Part shown: positions 1-7,910 of the stretch, one piece after another
Numbering within the stretch: position 1 is the first letter of the stretch
Layout of the letters: every line of letters starts with the position of its first letter
Assembly: GCF_009696175.1 (NCBI RefSeq)
Contig: NZ_VUMM01000003.1
Coordinates: forward strand, 117,934-181,933
DNA: 64,000 bases
Origin: Floccifex porci
Lineage (GTDB): Bacteria; Bacillota_I; Bacilli_A; Erysipelotrichales; Erysipelotrichaceae
Direction: 5' to 3'
Program-made: the position numbers and the translations under genes
The notes under the pieces: generated by a model
Seen by the model: only the letters and a program-made list of their open reading frames with translations
Told to the model about the DNA's origin: nothing
The model's database searches: none

Positions 1-758
1 AATTCATCTGAACTAGCATAAAAGTTCATCTGATGGATCACACCGATCATCGTATGTGCAGAATGGATGACCTGCTTGGACGGTCCGGTAGATCCACTTG
101 TATAAGCGCGGAACAGCGGACGGTCAACATCAACCGGAGCCTCTACTCTTCCAAGATAGTTCTCCCCGAGTGATAAAAACTTCTCCCAATCCATCGTTGC
201 ACGTCCATGAGCAAGATTTTCCGGATAATTGCTGTCCAGACATTTCTGAACGTAATCCGGCATTGCGTCACGACTGCAGGAATTACAAGTGTCCAGGATA
301 ATTACTTTCTTCACATCACTTCCTGCAAGATAAGCATCTAACTCCTCCTGGCTGAGATAATCGTGTGCAAAGATTGCTCTTGCCCCTGACTTAGCGACAG
401 CTTCTACATTTTCTTCCAGTGTATTGTCACGGCATAATAAAGATGCGCCAATCTTCTCAGCTGCAAGAAGCAGATATACAAATTCCGGTACAGAACGAAG
501 GAATACCGGAATCTGGTCACCTTCTCCAAATCCCAGAGCCTTCAGAGAATATGCCGCAGCTTCTGCCTGTTCAAAAACAGTACTCCACAAAATTTCATTT
601 CCATAATAGTGAATTGCTGCTACATCCTCTCCCGGACAATTTTTCTTTAAATAATCCCAAAGTGTACACTCCGGAATCTGTATCTTACTGATCATTTCCG
701 GATAATATCTCATCCAAGGGCGATCGATACTCGGTCTGCCAGTCATCTTCTCATTCAT
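1..758 (-). CDS. AMP-binding acyl-CoA synthetase, C-terminus outside window
   Basis: About 252 N-terminal residues are visible; the gene runs off the left edge. It is a class I adenylate-forming enzyme, which activates a carboxylic acid to an acyl-adenylate and then to an acyl-CoA. The diagnostic phosphate-binding loop YTSGSTGPSK is at about residues 215-225, after the usual N-terminal fold. The start ATG (MNEKMTGRPS) is the first in frame after a short AT-rich spacer. The substrate cannot be told because the specificity and C-terminal domains are missing. Codon use is richer in C/G-ending codons than the chromosome after 14.5 kb and matches the next two genes. It is a neighbour of a large XRE regulator on the same strand. 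Confidence 0.8.
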   Translation of the reverse strand, partial: MNEKMTGRPSIDRPWMRYYPEMISKIQIPECTLWDYLKKNCPGEDVAAIHYYGNEILWSTVFEQAEAAAYSLKALGFGEGDQIPVFLRSVPEFVYLLLAAEKIGASLLCRDNTLEENVEAVAKSGARAIFAHDYLSQEELDAYLAGSDVKKVIILDTCNSCSRDAMPDYVQKCLDSNYPENLAHGRATMDWEKFLSLGENYLGRVEAPVDVDRPLFRAYTSGSTGPSKQVIHSAHTMIGVIHQMNFYASSDE

Positions 759-868
759 AACTATATAATATACTCCTCACTCATTCGTAATTATTGCCGC
801 TGTACGACTGGACTTAGTATAGCACAGGCTAAAAAGGAATACACAGGAATCTTTTTGCAAAAAAATGG

Positions 869-899
869 AAAAAAGTGATTCACAAAGAATCACTTTTTT
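869..899 (-). terminator. Rho-independent terminator after the XRE regulator
   Basis: A hairpin (GTGATTC, 5-nt loop, GAATCAC) is flanked by A6 and T6. On the minus strand it is followed by further T-rich sequence. It starts three bases after the stop of the regulator gene, so it separates that gene from the synthetase. Confidence 0.8.
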
Positions 900-901
900 C
901 A

Positions 902-2380
902 TTATTCCATTTGTGAGATCAAATGGATACCATGCATCATATGCTGAATGTACTCCAGAATAGCCGATCTGTCTGAAATGACCACATTATCTCCATAATT
1001 CCAGAACTCTTCAAATGATCGCTCAAAGATCTTCTGAACATCGGAGCGGTTCACAATCATGCAGTTATTCAGGCTTCCGATATTTTCCAGTCTCAGGCAG
1101 GTAATCGTATCAGATATGAAAGTACTCTGGTTATCCAGATATTCAAAATCCGAAACAAATTTTCCATATACCAGGCGGACTTCCAGATTTTCATTATTTT
1201 CACACAATGAAAGAAGATGCTTCATATATCTCATTCTCTGATCCACACTAAGGTACACTTTATAATTGTAAAAATCGATTTTATGAGCTACAACCAGATT
1301 GGAAAAAGCTGTCTCATAGATCAAAAGTCTGATATTGGATTCCTGCATCACATTCTGGGTCAGCTTATGAATTGCCCGCAGCTCATCCGGATCAATCTCC
1401 AGTTTTCTGGTGATAATCAGTTCTTCCAGAATCTCTTCAAACAGATCATCCGGAAGAAAGTGCTCCGTCAAATGGCCGATTGCCCATCTTAAATTCGGGG
1501 CAAGCACAGAGTGAAGATACTCACGGCCTGAAATCATTGCATTCATCGACACCTTACGGAAAAGCAGTCTTTCATGAGTACAGAGCGTCCTGATATTTCG
1601 GAATACTGTATTACAGTTTTCTTCTTCCTCACTTATCATAACCGAGATACATCTGTCATTGTTGATCAAAATTCCAGAAATCATAAAATCATCTTTAACT
1701 GTAAAGATCAGATGCCCGGCAGCCTGATCATCTCCATACAGTTGAAAATCAATTGCTGTATTATTCGTAAGCAAATGGAACAAAAACAAGGTATCGTTAA
1801 TATAGTCCCATCTTTCCGGCCGGATATGAATGACCATAGAATAATGCACATCCGGATATCCTCCGAATGTTGGCATATGCTCATTCTCGATCACCGTAAA
1901 CTGAATCCGCTGCTCATGCTCAATATTCATCAGATCCAGAACTGCTATGACATCCAGTGACTTTACTCTTCGCAGAACCGGATGATGCATTCTTGATATG
2001 TACTGCAGAAGACTCAGTTCCGGGAAACAGAATGTCTTTGGAGCAATATCCGTCCCGGTATTCTTCTGCATCTCTTTCACATACTGGTATTCTACCTCCA
2101 GATTGTCAAAGATAGCCAGCTTTAAATCCTCTATGTTCTCGACCTGGTAATCGGATAATAAATTTCTTCTCCCAGTTTCACTGGCTACATCTACGATACA
2201 TCTGCTAATTCCTTCCAGGATTTTCTTTGCCGACTTTTCCGCCGGAATCATCCGCCCACTCACCCATTTACTGATGTAGGACACATCGTACTGAAGCTCC
2301 TGGGCGAGCATATAGTTTTTAAGCTCAGCTTCTACCATCAGATCTTCCAACAGCTTACTGAATCTATTTTTTTCTGCCAT
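902..2380 (-). CDS. Large XRE-type helix-turn-helix regulator
   Basis: 492 residues. The N-terminus (residues about 5-55: LEDLMVEAELKNYMLAQEL then YDVSYISKWVSGRMIPAEKS) reads as an XRE/Cro-type helix-turn-helix. The remaining ~430 residues are an alpha/beta region with no motif I recognise and no membrane segments. Such long single-HTH proteins occur in Lachnospiraceae, but their effector is not known to me. The start ATG is preceded by a purine stretch (AGGGG) at modest spacing. It shares strand and codon use with the flanking acyl-CoA synthetase and glgA, but a terminator follows it and a 350-bp gap precedes it, so it is probably monocistronic. Assignment beyond a DNA-binding regulator would be a guess. 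Confidence 0.7.
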   Translation of the reverse strand: MAEKNRFSKLLEDLMVEAELKNYMLAQELQYDVSYISKWVSGRMIPAEKSAKKILEGISRCIVDVASETGRRNLLSDYQVENIEDLKLAIFDNLEVEYQYVKEMQKNTGTDIAPKTFCFPELSLLQYISRMHHPVLRRVKSLDVIAVLDLMNIEHEQRIQFTVIENEHMPTFGGYPDVHYSMVIHIRPERWDYINDTLFLFHLLTNNTAIDFQLYGDDQAAGHLIFTVKDDFMISGILINNDRCISVMISEEEENCNTVFRNIRTLCTHERLLFRKVSMNAMISGREYLHSVLAPNLRWAIGHLTEHFLPDDLFEEILEELIITRKLEIDPDELRAIHKLTQNVMQESNIRLLIYETAFSNLVVAHKIDFYNYKVYLSVDQRMRYMKHLLSLCENNENLEVRLVYGKFVSDFEYLDNQSTFISDTITCLRLENIGSLNNCMIVNRSDVQKIFERSFEEFWNYGDNVVISDRSAILEYIQHMMHGIHLISQME

Positions 2381-2730
2381 TTTATAACCCCTGTTTCATA
2401 TAAAATATGAAATTCCTCATCTTTCAAATTTACAACATATAGAAAACCTCTAATCACTTTACTATATCATTATTTGCGAAACTTGTAAATTATTGACACA
2501 TAAAGTAATCGTGTCTATTTTTTTACCATTGTCTTTTATGACAACAAATGATTTTTGGTGCATTTCCACCGGGGTCAATATAACTTTCGCTATTACTGCT
2601 GCATATTCCATATTCCTTTTCTTCCCTTATAATATTCTTGCAAAAAATACAAAAAGAGGCTTGCAATTGTCAATCATTACAAACCCCTTCACTTCTTTTA
2701 TTCAATTAAAATTATTTGATACGCCTGCTT
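2381..2730. other. 350-bp intergenic region between glgA and the XRE gene
   Basis: AT-rich, with no convincing gene on either strand. It holds the glgA terminator (2642-2687) at one end and the presumed promoter of the XRE gene at the other. A small inverted repeat GACAC / GTGTC lies near 2495-2517. Nothing else stands out. Confidence 0.5.
2642..2687 (-). terminator. Rho-independent terminator of glgA
   Basis: On the minus strand, GGGGTTTGTAAT pairs with ATTGCAAGCCTC (12 bp with several G-T pairs) and is followed by a T-rich run. It lies about 45 bp after the glgA stop. Confidence 0.7.
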
Positions 2731-4428
2731 CTATCTTGCAAGTTCCAAATACAGATCCTTATACTGTTTTGCGGAATTATCCCAGGAACAATTCTTTTCC
2801 ATATCACGCTGTACCATCTTATCCCAGCACTCGCGCTCTGTGAAATACAGTGTCTTTGCTCTGTTAATTGCATCCAGCAACAAACCAGTTTCATAGCGGT
2901 CAAATGTAAATCCATTTCCGGAGTCTTCAAACATATTATATGGTTCTACGGTATCCTTTAATCCGCCTGTCTCACGAACGATCGGAATCGTACCATAATG
3001 CATAGCTGTCAGCTGTGTTAATCCACAAGGTTCAAACTGTGAAGGTACTAATAAAGCATCTGCACCTGCATAGATCTTGTGAGCTCTTGTCTCATCGTAC
3101 ATAATATTAGAGCATACTCTTCCTTTATATGCATTCTCATAATAACGGAAGGAATCTTCATATTCGGCATCTCCGGTCCCCAGCACTACAACCTGTGTAT
3201 GCTCGTCCATTACCTGCGGAAGGATTGCATTCACCAGATCCAGTCCCTTCTGGTTGGTCAGTCTGGAGATCAGTCCAATGACAAACTTGTGATCATCCTG
3301 AACAAGTCCCAGTTCTTCCTGTAAGTTGAGTTTATTCTCTTTCTTCTTCTCAATTACATTCGTAACATCATAGTTTGCAAATAATCTGGAATCCGTAGCG
3401 CTGTCCCATACCTCGTAATCAATACCATTCACGATACCTCTTAACTTACCGGCATGATATCTCAAATGCGCATCCAGAGTCTCACCATAATATGGGGTCT
3501 GAATCTCTCCTGCATATGTATTGCTGACCGTTGTGATAATGTTGGCATATGCAAGTCCGCCCTTTAACATATTGGCATCATTATAATTTACTTTCAATAC
3601 ATCTTTGTTAAATACATAATCCGGAAGACCTGTCCAATATTTGATCGTTGGGATATTATAAATACCCTGGAACCGTAAATTATGGATTGTAAGAATCGTC
3701 TTCGCAGATGTCAGTTTTGTATTTTCGAACATCGTTCTCAAATATACAGGAACCAGAGCTGCCTGCCAGTCATGACAGTGAATAATGTCCGGTATCCAGT
3801 CCATATAGTTCAACGCTGCCAGTGCTGCTTTTGCAAAAAAGCAGTATTTCGGAATGTCATCGATCAGGTTCGTATACGGATTTCCACTGCTGAAAAACTC
3901 TTCATTATCAATGAAATCATATACAACGCCATCCCATACATATTCCATGATTCCTACATAGAATGCTCTGCCATCCAGGCACAGATCCATCTGGAAAGAT
4001 CCTTTATATACCATCTTCTCCTGATATTTCCATGGAATGCATTTATAACGCGGAAGAATTACTTTCACATCACAGTTCTGTTTTACCAGAGCTTTCGGAA
4101 GAGCATACATAACATCTCCGAGACCTCCGGTCTTTACAAACGGATAACACTCAGAACCGATAAATGCAATACTTTTTCTAGGTGTCGTAGGTATTTCTGT
4201 TTTTGGTTCTTCTTTCACCTTTTCCTCAACCTCTTTTTCTTCTTTAACTTCTTCTTTTTTTGCTTCCTTTGGTTCCACTTTCTTAGCTGCCTTCGGTGCC
4301 GCTTTCTTCGGCTCTTCTATCTTCTTCGGTTCTTCTGTTTTTGCTGCCTTTGGCTCTTCCACTTTTTCTACCTTTGGCTCTTCTACTTTTTTCGCAGCTT
4401 CAGCTTTTATTGCCTTCGGCTCCTCTAC
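2731..4428 (-). pseudogene. glgA: Glycogen synthase, 5' end cut off by transposon insertion
   Basis: GT5 family ADP-glucose starch/glycogen synthase, which extends alpha-1,4-glucan chains. The catalytic region begins with RKSIAFIGSECYPFVKTGGL, containing the KTGGL substrate loop, and the C-terminal lobe has the EPCGLTQLTAMHYGTIPIV and ETGGLKDTV motifs. The preceding ~90 residues are a low-complexity K/E/P/A repeat (EEPKK, EEPKAAK). Such extensions are seen in some Lachnospiraceae GlgA proteins. The frame stays open up to base 4428, where the transposon inverted repeat begins, so the native start codon is missing. A GTG at 4362 would give a 543-residue product but lies inside the repeat region and has no ribosome site. 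Probably a broken gene or a misjoined contig end rather than a working synthase. Confidence 0.85.
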
Positions 4429-4449
4429 TGTTGATTACCAAATTAATTG
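4429..4449 (+). repeat. Left terminal inverted repeat of the transposon
   Basis: Begins TGTTGATTACCAAATTA and pairs with 7741-7761 (19 of 21 bases). The core CAAATT recurs inside the end at 4463-4468 and 4495-4500, suggesting several transposase binding sites, as in Tn7-type ends. Confidence 0.8.
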
Positions 4450-4540
4450 CTAACACAGTATTCAAATTAAATTGTACACATAATTAGGTAACTTCAAATT
4501 GTTTATACATATATATTCATATTAAATGTGAAACCCCATC

Positions 4541-4576
4541 ATAAAAAAATGGATACTCAATTTAGAATATCCATTT
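4541..4576 (-). terminator. Terminator at the end of the transposon operon
   Basis: On the minus strand, AAATGGATA pairs with TATCCATTT and is followed by T7. The hairpin overlaps the last codons of the small unknown gene. Confidence 0.75.
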
Positions 4577-4946
4577 GGTGTTGATATAAATATTTTAAGG
4601 CGTATGAAATTGAGCAGGCGCTCTTTTCACATGGTAATTTCTTATAGATTTTTTGACTGTTTTTTTGTGTTTCGTGCAAATTATCAAGTTCAACTTGGAG
4701 TGAGTTCACAAAATATGATTCATCTTCACATTCCATGAATTCATTTATTTCAATTCCTAACAGCCATTTTAGATTGTCTTTTACTAAATGGCATAGATAA
4801 GTATGTTCTAAGTTAACGCTATCTTCAACAGTTACTTTAAAATCAACACTTCCTTCAAAATGCACTTCTTTTAATTCGGCAATTTCACTTTTTCTTGATG
4901 CGGATCCTGTTTCATATATGATCATTTGGTTTGTTTCTAATATCAT
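4557..4946 (-). CDS. Small transposon-encoded protein of unknown function
   Basis: 129 residues, acidic (many E and D), with no membrane segment or motif I recognise. It is the last gene of the transposon operon, 11 bp after the ATPase stop, and its last codons form the operon terminator. By position it could be an accessory target-selection or regulatory factor, as in other TnsC-dependent transposons, but the sequence does not show this. It resembles neither TniQ (no zinc-finger cysteines) nor a resolvase. Confidence 0.6.
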   Translation of the reverse strand: MILETNQMIIYETGSASRKSEIAELKEVHFEGSVDFKVTVEDSVNLEHTYLCHLVKDNLKWLLGIEINEFMECEDESYFVNSLQVELDNLHETQKNSQKIYKKLPCEKSACSISYALKYLYQHQMDILN

Positions 4947-4957
4947 TCTATTGACCT

Positions 4958-5761
4958 CTAACTCAATTCATTGTCGTTTATGGCATCCATTACAGTTTCC
5001 ATACTGATTATCATTTCCTGCTTCTGCTCACCAATCAATAAACTTTTATTACAGATTTGATTGATCATTCGAGGAATACCATTCGATGCGTTGATAATTG
5101 CGGTCAGTGCATTATTATCGAACACTTCCTGATGACATCCTACACCATCTAATTTTTCTTTTATATAACGTTTTGCCTCTTCTTCATTTAGATTTTCTAA
5201 ATTGTGTGACATGATTATACGCTGCCTTAATGGTTCATGGCTTGATAAGCGCAGCTGATTGTTTAACTGTGGCAATCCAACCAGTAATACGACTGCATAA
5301 TCTTTTGAATCCATTTCAAAATTGAACAGTATTTTTAAATCATTCAAGATCCCGCTTTTCATATAATTAGCTTCATCAAATATAAATACAGGTGTAATTC
5401 TTTTTTCACGTTTGTATTTTTCTATAATTGTCTGAATGGCTCGGAAATTGTCGACTTTTTTATAGTATGGTTCGATTCCAAGATTCAATGCCATCTGTCT
5501 GTAGAATTCTATAACAGTAACTGTAGACAGTGATATATATACTACCTTATAGGCGGCAGGATTCAATTCGTTTGCCCATTGTCTTACGCTTGTTGTCTTG
5601 CCTCGGCCTGCACCTCCTGTCAATACGCCAAAGCCTTTTGTCTGCAGAAGATAATTCAATCTGAATTTCACTTCTTTATATTCATTTGTTTCTACTAAAA
5701 CATCTTTTCCATTTTTTATAAATGGATTGATTTCCAATCCATATCTTCCTGTATAATTCAT
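4958..5761 (-). CDS. AAA+ transposition ATPase, TnsC/TniB/ExeA-like
   Basis: 267 residues. Walker A is GGAGRGKTTS at 49-58 and Walker B is VFIFDEANYM around 126-134. An arginine-rich sensor region (LRLSSHEPLRQRI) is followed by GIPRMINQICNKSLL, typical of the ExeA/TniB/IstB-related AAA_22 group. In such elements the ATPase polymerises on target DNA and activates the transposase. The start ATG overlaps the transposase stop (TAATG), implying translational coupling. It is too divergent from IS21 IstB for that label and lacks the extra domains of long TnsC proteins. Confidence 0.85.
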   Translation of the reverse strand: MNYTGRYGLEINPFIKNGKDVLVETNEYKEVKFRLNYLLQTKGFGVLTGGAGRGKTTSVRQWANELNPAAYKVVYISLSTVTVIEFYRQMALNLGIEPYYKKVDNFRAIQTIIEKYKREKRITPVFIFDEANYMKSGILNDLKILFNFEMDSKDYAVVLLVGLPQLNNQLRLSSHEPLRQRIIMSHNLENLNEEEAKRYIKEKLDGVGCHQEVFDNNALTAIINASNGIPRMINQICNKSLLIGEQKQEMIISMETVMDAINDNELS

Positions 5762-6981
5762 TATTGCCCTCCCAGCTCACTAAGCTTCAGTTTATGTCGA
5801 TGCATCGTTGCATTTTTATTTTTATCCAACAGTTGAATAGGTTCCAACTCTTTTGAAATAGAATCTACCACATATACTTTTTTCAAATCTGGTGAATAAC
5901 GAATCAATAGTTTCTGTCCCTGATATTTATAGTTTACTTCATATTCCTTTTCGTCAATTACGATCACACTGTCATTAGATACTTTACGTTCGATTTCAAG
6001 TAAAAAGCTGCGTTCAACCTCCTGATCAGACATTCTAATAATCAATGTACTTTCTGAAAAGAAACGTTCCATCGGTGATTTTCCATTCAATGATGAATGA
6101 ATGCGTTGATTATATTCCTGTACATAGGCAAACAATGATTTTCTTAATTCTTCAATATCTTTAAAATCATTCATACAAAGCTGTGACATCCACTGATCTT
6201 TCAGAGTTCGAAACCAGCGCTCAATTTTCGCCTTTCCAGTTGGAGTTCGAGCGGGATTATAATGAATGATTGTTCCTATTCGTGCTGCCAGAAGGTTCAT
6301 CTGACTGCTTCTGTAGTTGGCTCCATTATCAAAGTTGAATTTTTTTGGCTTTCCATATTTAATGACCGCTCCACGAATCACACTCATCAGATTCACAAAA
6401 TTATCGTTAAAGAATATATCGATTCCGACAATCATACGACTTGCATCATCTATAAGTGCAATAATATAAGTCCTCTGCTTCTTTCCGTCTACTTTTAGAT
6501 AAGGACCTACACTTGAATCTCCACACCACACTTCGTTTATATGTTCACATTCGTATCGCCTCATATCTTTTATAGGTGTGATTCCTTTTGAATCCTTATA
6601 TTTCTGCACAAATCGATTTACTGTAGACAAAGAAACATCTTTTTTTACGATTGTATTTGTGTCAAGAAGTCTCTGGTAGACTATCGTAGCTGGAAGTTTT
6701 GGGTATTCAGACAATATATAAATAATTTGATTTTGAACATCCCCATCTAGCTTACGATATTGATTAGAATCATTTCGTGGCTTTGGGATCAATCCATCAA
6801 ATCCGAATTTTAAATACCGGTTATACCACCTTCTTACTGTATGAGGGTGCACCCCAGCCTTTGAACCTGCATCTCGAAAGAAATCACTTTTTGATTTGTA
6901 CGTATCTATATTTCCAGATACAAATGGTGCAATAAATCCATACCTTTTTAAAGCTATTTCCTGTGCTGTTTTATGATCCAT
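5761..6981 (-). CDS. DDE integrase-type transposase, TnsB/TniA/Mu group
   Basis: 406 residues. The N-terminal helix-turn-helix (about 35-60, AGVHPHTVRRWYNRYLKFG) is followed by a second DNA-binding segment, then an rve/RNase H-like core with D155 (VWCGDSS), D218 (NFDNGANY) and E254 (AKIERWFRTL). The D-E interval is 35 residues, the classical D,D(35)E spacing. The C-terminal beta domain (about 330-395) resembles the Mu-type C-terminal domain. The start is supported by TAAGGAGG. Upstream lie two direct ATTATGTCG repeats (minus strand) that may be an operator. It is the first gene of the coupled pair with the ATPase. Confidence 0.9.
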   Translation of the reverse strand: MDHKTAQEIALKRYGFIAPFVSGNIDTYKSKSDFFRDAGSKAGVHPHTVRRWYNRYLKFGFDGLIPKPRNDSNQYRKLDGDVQNQIIYILSEYPKLPATIVYQRLLDTNTIVKKDVSLSTVNRFVQKYKDSKGITPIKDMRRYECEHINEVWCGDSSVGPYLKVDGKKQRTYIIALIDDASRMIVGIDIFFNDNFVNLMSVIRGAVIKYGKPKKFNFDNGANYRSSQMNLLAARIGTIIHYNPARTPTGKAKIERWFRTLKDQWMSQLCMNDFKDIEELRKSLFAYVQEYNQRIHSSLNGKSPMERFFSESTLIIRMSDQEVERSFLLEIERKVSNDSVIVIDEKEYEVNYKYQGQKLLIRYSPDLKKVYVVDSISKELEPIQLLDKNKNATMHRHKLKLSELGGQ

Positions 6982-7002
6982 TATAAATTTTCCTCCTTAC
7001 AG

Positions 7003-7031
7003 CGACATAATATACAAGGAAACGACATAAT
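7003..7031 (-). promoter_or_regulatory. Direct repeats upstream of the transposase gene
   Basis: Two copies of CGACATAAT at 7003-7011 and 7023-7031, 20 bp apart, lie 22-50 bp before the transposase start, with a weaker inverted relative CTTATGTGG at 7041-7049. They suit an autoregulatory operator bound by the transposase or the zinc-finger protein. The element's terminal repeats do not contain this sequence. Confidence 0.4.
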
Positions 7032-7041
7032 TCCTCACACC

Positions 7042-7554
7042 TTATGTGGAGAGGGATAAAAAAATATTTCTAGTGCATTTAACCTGCATAAACTGTAATG
7101 AAAAAAATTTAAAACAGCTCTTAAAAAGATCAGGATTCAATCTCATACGTTCAGACATCAGTCGCTCTTTCCAATACTTTTGAAACTGGGATCGAATATA
7201 ATAATACGAATATTCATTAATTCCTTCATTCCATTCTATCCAGTCAATGAATTTATTAAGAAAGTCTGATTGAAGAGCTTTTAGATGAACTTCCAAAGCA
7301 TATTGAGAATAAGGAACGATAAAATACAAAAGCACTGCATGAGTGGATTTACAACTCATACATTTAACACGAAGGATCCGCAAAGTGACTGAATGTTTTC
7401 TGTATTTAACTTTACGAGTATAATAGCCATGTTTTTGAAAATCATGATGTTTACATTTAGGACATATTAAGGAATACAGATTTAAAGTCTCTGTGAATTT
7501 TTTATACGATTCAGCATCTACCTGGTTGACGTTAGCCTTATAAACAGTTATCAT
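7042..7554 (-). CDS. DUF6431-type zinc-finger protein of the transposon
   Basis: 170 residues. Two CxxC pairs (C31-P-K-C34 and C65-M-S-C68) form a likely zinc ribbon of the kind seen at the N-terminus of transposases (CPKCKHHDFQKHGYYTRKV, then VKCMSCKSTHAVLLYFIVPYSQY). From memory such proteins, named DUF6431, occur beside DDE-transposase/ATPase pairs in Firmicutes. The rest is helical and basic. It is the first gene of the element, 60 bp before the transposase. A DNA-binding accessory role (end recognition or target choice, like TnsD/TniQ) is plausible but inferred. The start ATG has only a weak ribosome site. Confidence 0.6.
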   Translation of the reverse strand: MITVYKANVNQVDAESYKKFTETLNLYSLICPKCKHHDFQKHGYYTRKVKYRKHSVTLRILRVKCMSCKSTHAVLLYFIVPYSQYALEVHLKALQSDFLNKFIDWIEWNEGINEYSYYYIRSQFQKYWKERLMSERMRLNPDLFKSCFKFFSLQFMQVKCTRNIFLSLST

Positions 7555-7573
7555 AATCTTGTTCGTAAGAGCG

Positions 7574-7615
7574 GAGAGTAAAAAGAACTCATTGGCGTGC
7601 GTTGGTTTTACTCTC
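7574..7615. repeat. Inverted repeat upstream of the zinc-finger gene
   Basis: Perfect 10-bp arms GAGAGTAAAA and TTTTACTCTC with a 22-bp loop, followed on the plus strand by a T-rich run. It may stop transcription leaving the element on the plus strand or act as an operator for the minus-strand operon. Confidence 0.45.
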
Positions 7616-7649
7616 TTTTCTTTTTCTCACTTTCTATAGGAAATATTAT

Positions 7650-7705
7650 AAAAGTCATAACACATAATTTGAATAAATTTTATTCAAACTTGTGCTATGA
7701 CTTTT
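7650..7705. repeat. Near-perfect 56-bp palindrome near the right transposon end
   Basis: Arms AAAAGTCATA...TTTGAATAAA and their complement meet with essentially no loop; about 24 of 27 positions pair. It lies between the zinc-finger gene and the right terminal repeat. As RNA it would form a long hairpin with flanking U/A runs, so it could block read-through transcription into the transposon. Confidence 0.6.
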
Positions 7706-7740
7706 TCATTTAATGTGATTAGATTATTCACTTTCATATT

Positions 7741-7761
7741 CAAATAATTTGGCAATCAACA
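7741..7761 (-). repeat. Right terminal inverted repeat of the transposon
   Basis: Ends TAATTTGGCAATCAACA and is the complement of the left repeat with two mismatches. GC-rich mobilizable-element DNA begins within the following 30 bp. Confidence 0.8.
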
Positions 7762-7787
7762 AAAGTGAACGGAAAAGGAGGTCTGCT

Positions 7788-7900
7788 GTGGACAGTTAGG
7801 AGCGAAAAAAGCCTTGATTTATCAGGCTTCGCAAGCCCCAAACCGGGGCTGGTGGTATAAAGTATCGCCCGCCCCGGAAAACGGGCTTCTAACCGTCCAC
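7788..7900 (+). ncRNA. Putative four-way-junction structure in front of repA
   Basis: An outer stem (GTGGAC and GTTAG at 7788-7799 with CTAAC and GTCCAC at 7889-7900) encloses three hairpins: 7809-7829 (AAGCC-TGAT / ATCAGGCTT), 7834-7850 (AGCCCC / GGGGCT) and 7867-7886 (GCCCG / CGGGC). It ends 10 bp before the repA ATG, where no Shine-Dalgarno sequence is seen. It could be a replication or single-strand origin, or an RNA controlling repA translation. The sequence does not decide between these. Confidence 0.5.
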
Positions 7901-7910
7901 AAAACGCACT

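Larger units (their letters stand above)
4429..7761 (-). mobile_element. Tn7/Mu-like transposon with four genes
   Basis: Bounded by 21-bp terminal inverted repeats (19/21 identical) that begin TGTTGATT and end AATCAACA, the TG...CA ends expected of DDE transposons. All four genes lie on the minus strand: zinc-finger protein, DDE transposase, AAA ATPase, small unknown protein. Transposase plus ATPase recalls TnsB/TnsC, TniA/TniB and MuA/MuB. No TnsA endonuclease, TniQ/TnsD or CRISPR genes are seen. No target-site duplication is visible: 5 bp outside the left end is TCTAC and outside the right end AAAGT. The two flanks also come from visibly different DNA. Confidence 0.8.

Noticed and set aside
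2493..2961. Plus-strand ORFs between the XRE gene and glgA
   Set aside because: They overlap the glgA 3' end and terminator, lack ribosome sites and look like low-complexity AT-rich translation.
3682..4434. 250-residue plus-strand ORF rich in F, L and C
   Set aside because: It is the antisense frame of glgA and its K/E-rich repeat; no ribosome site or protein-like composition.
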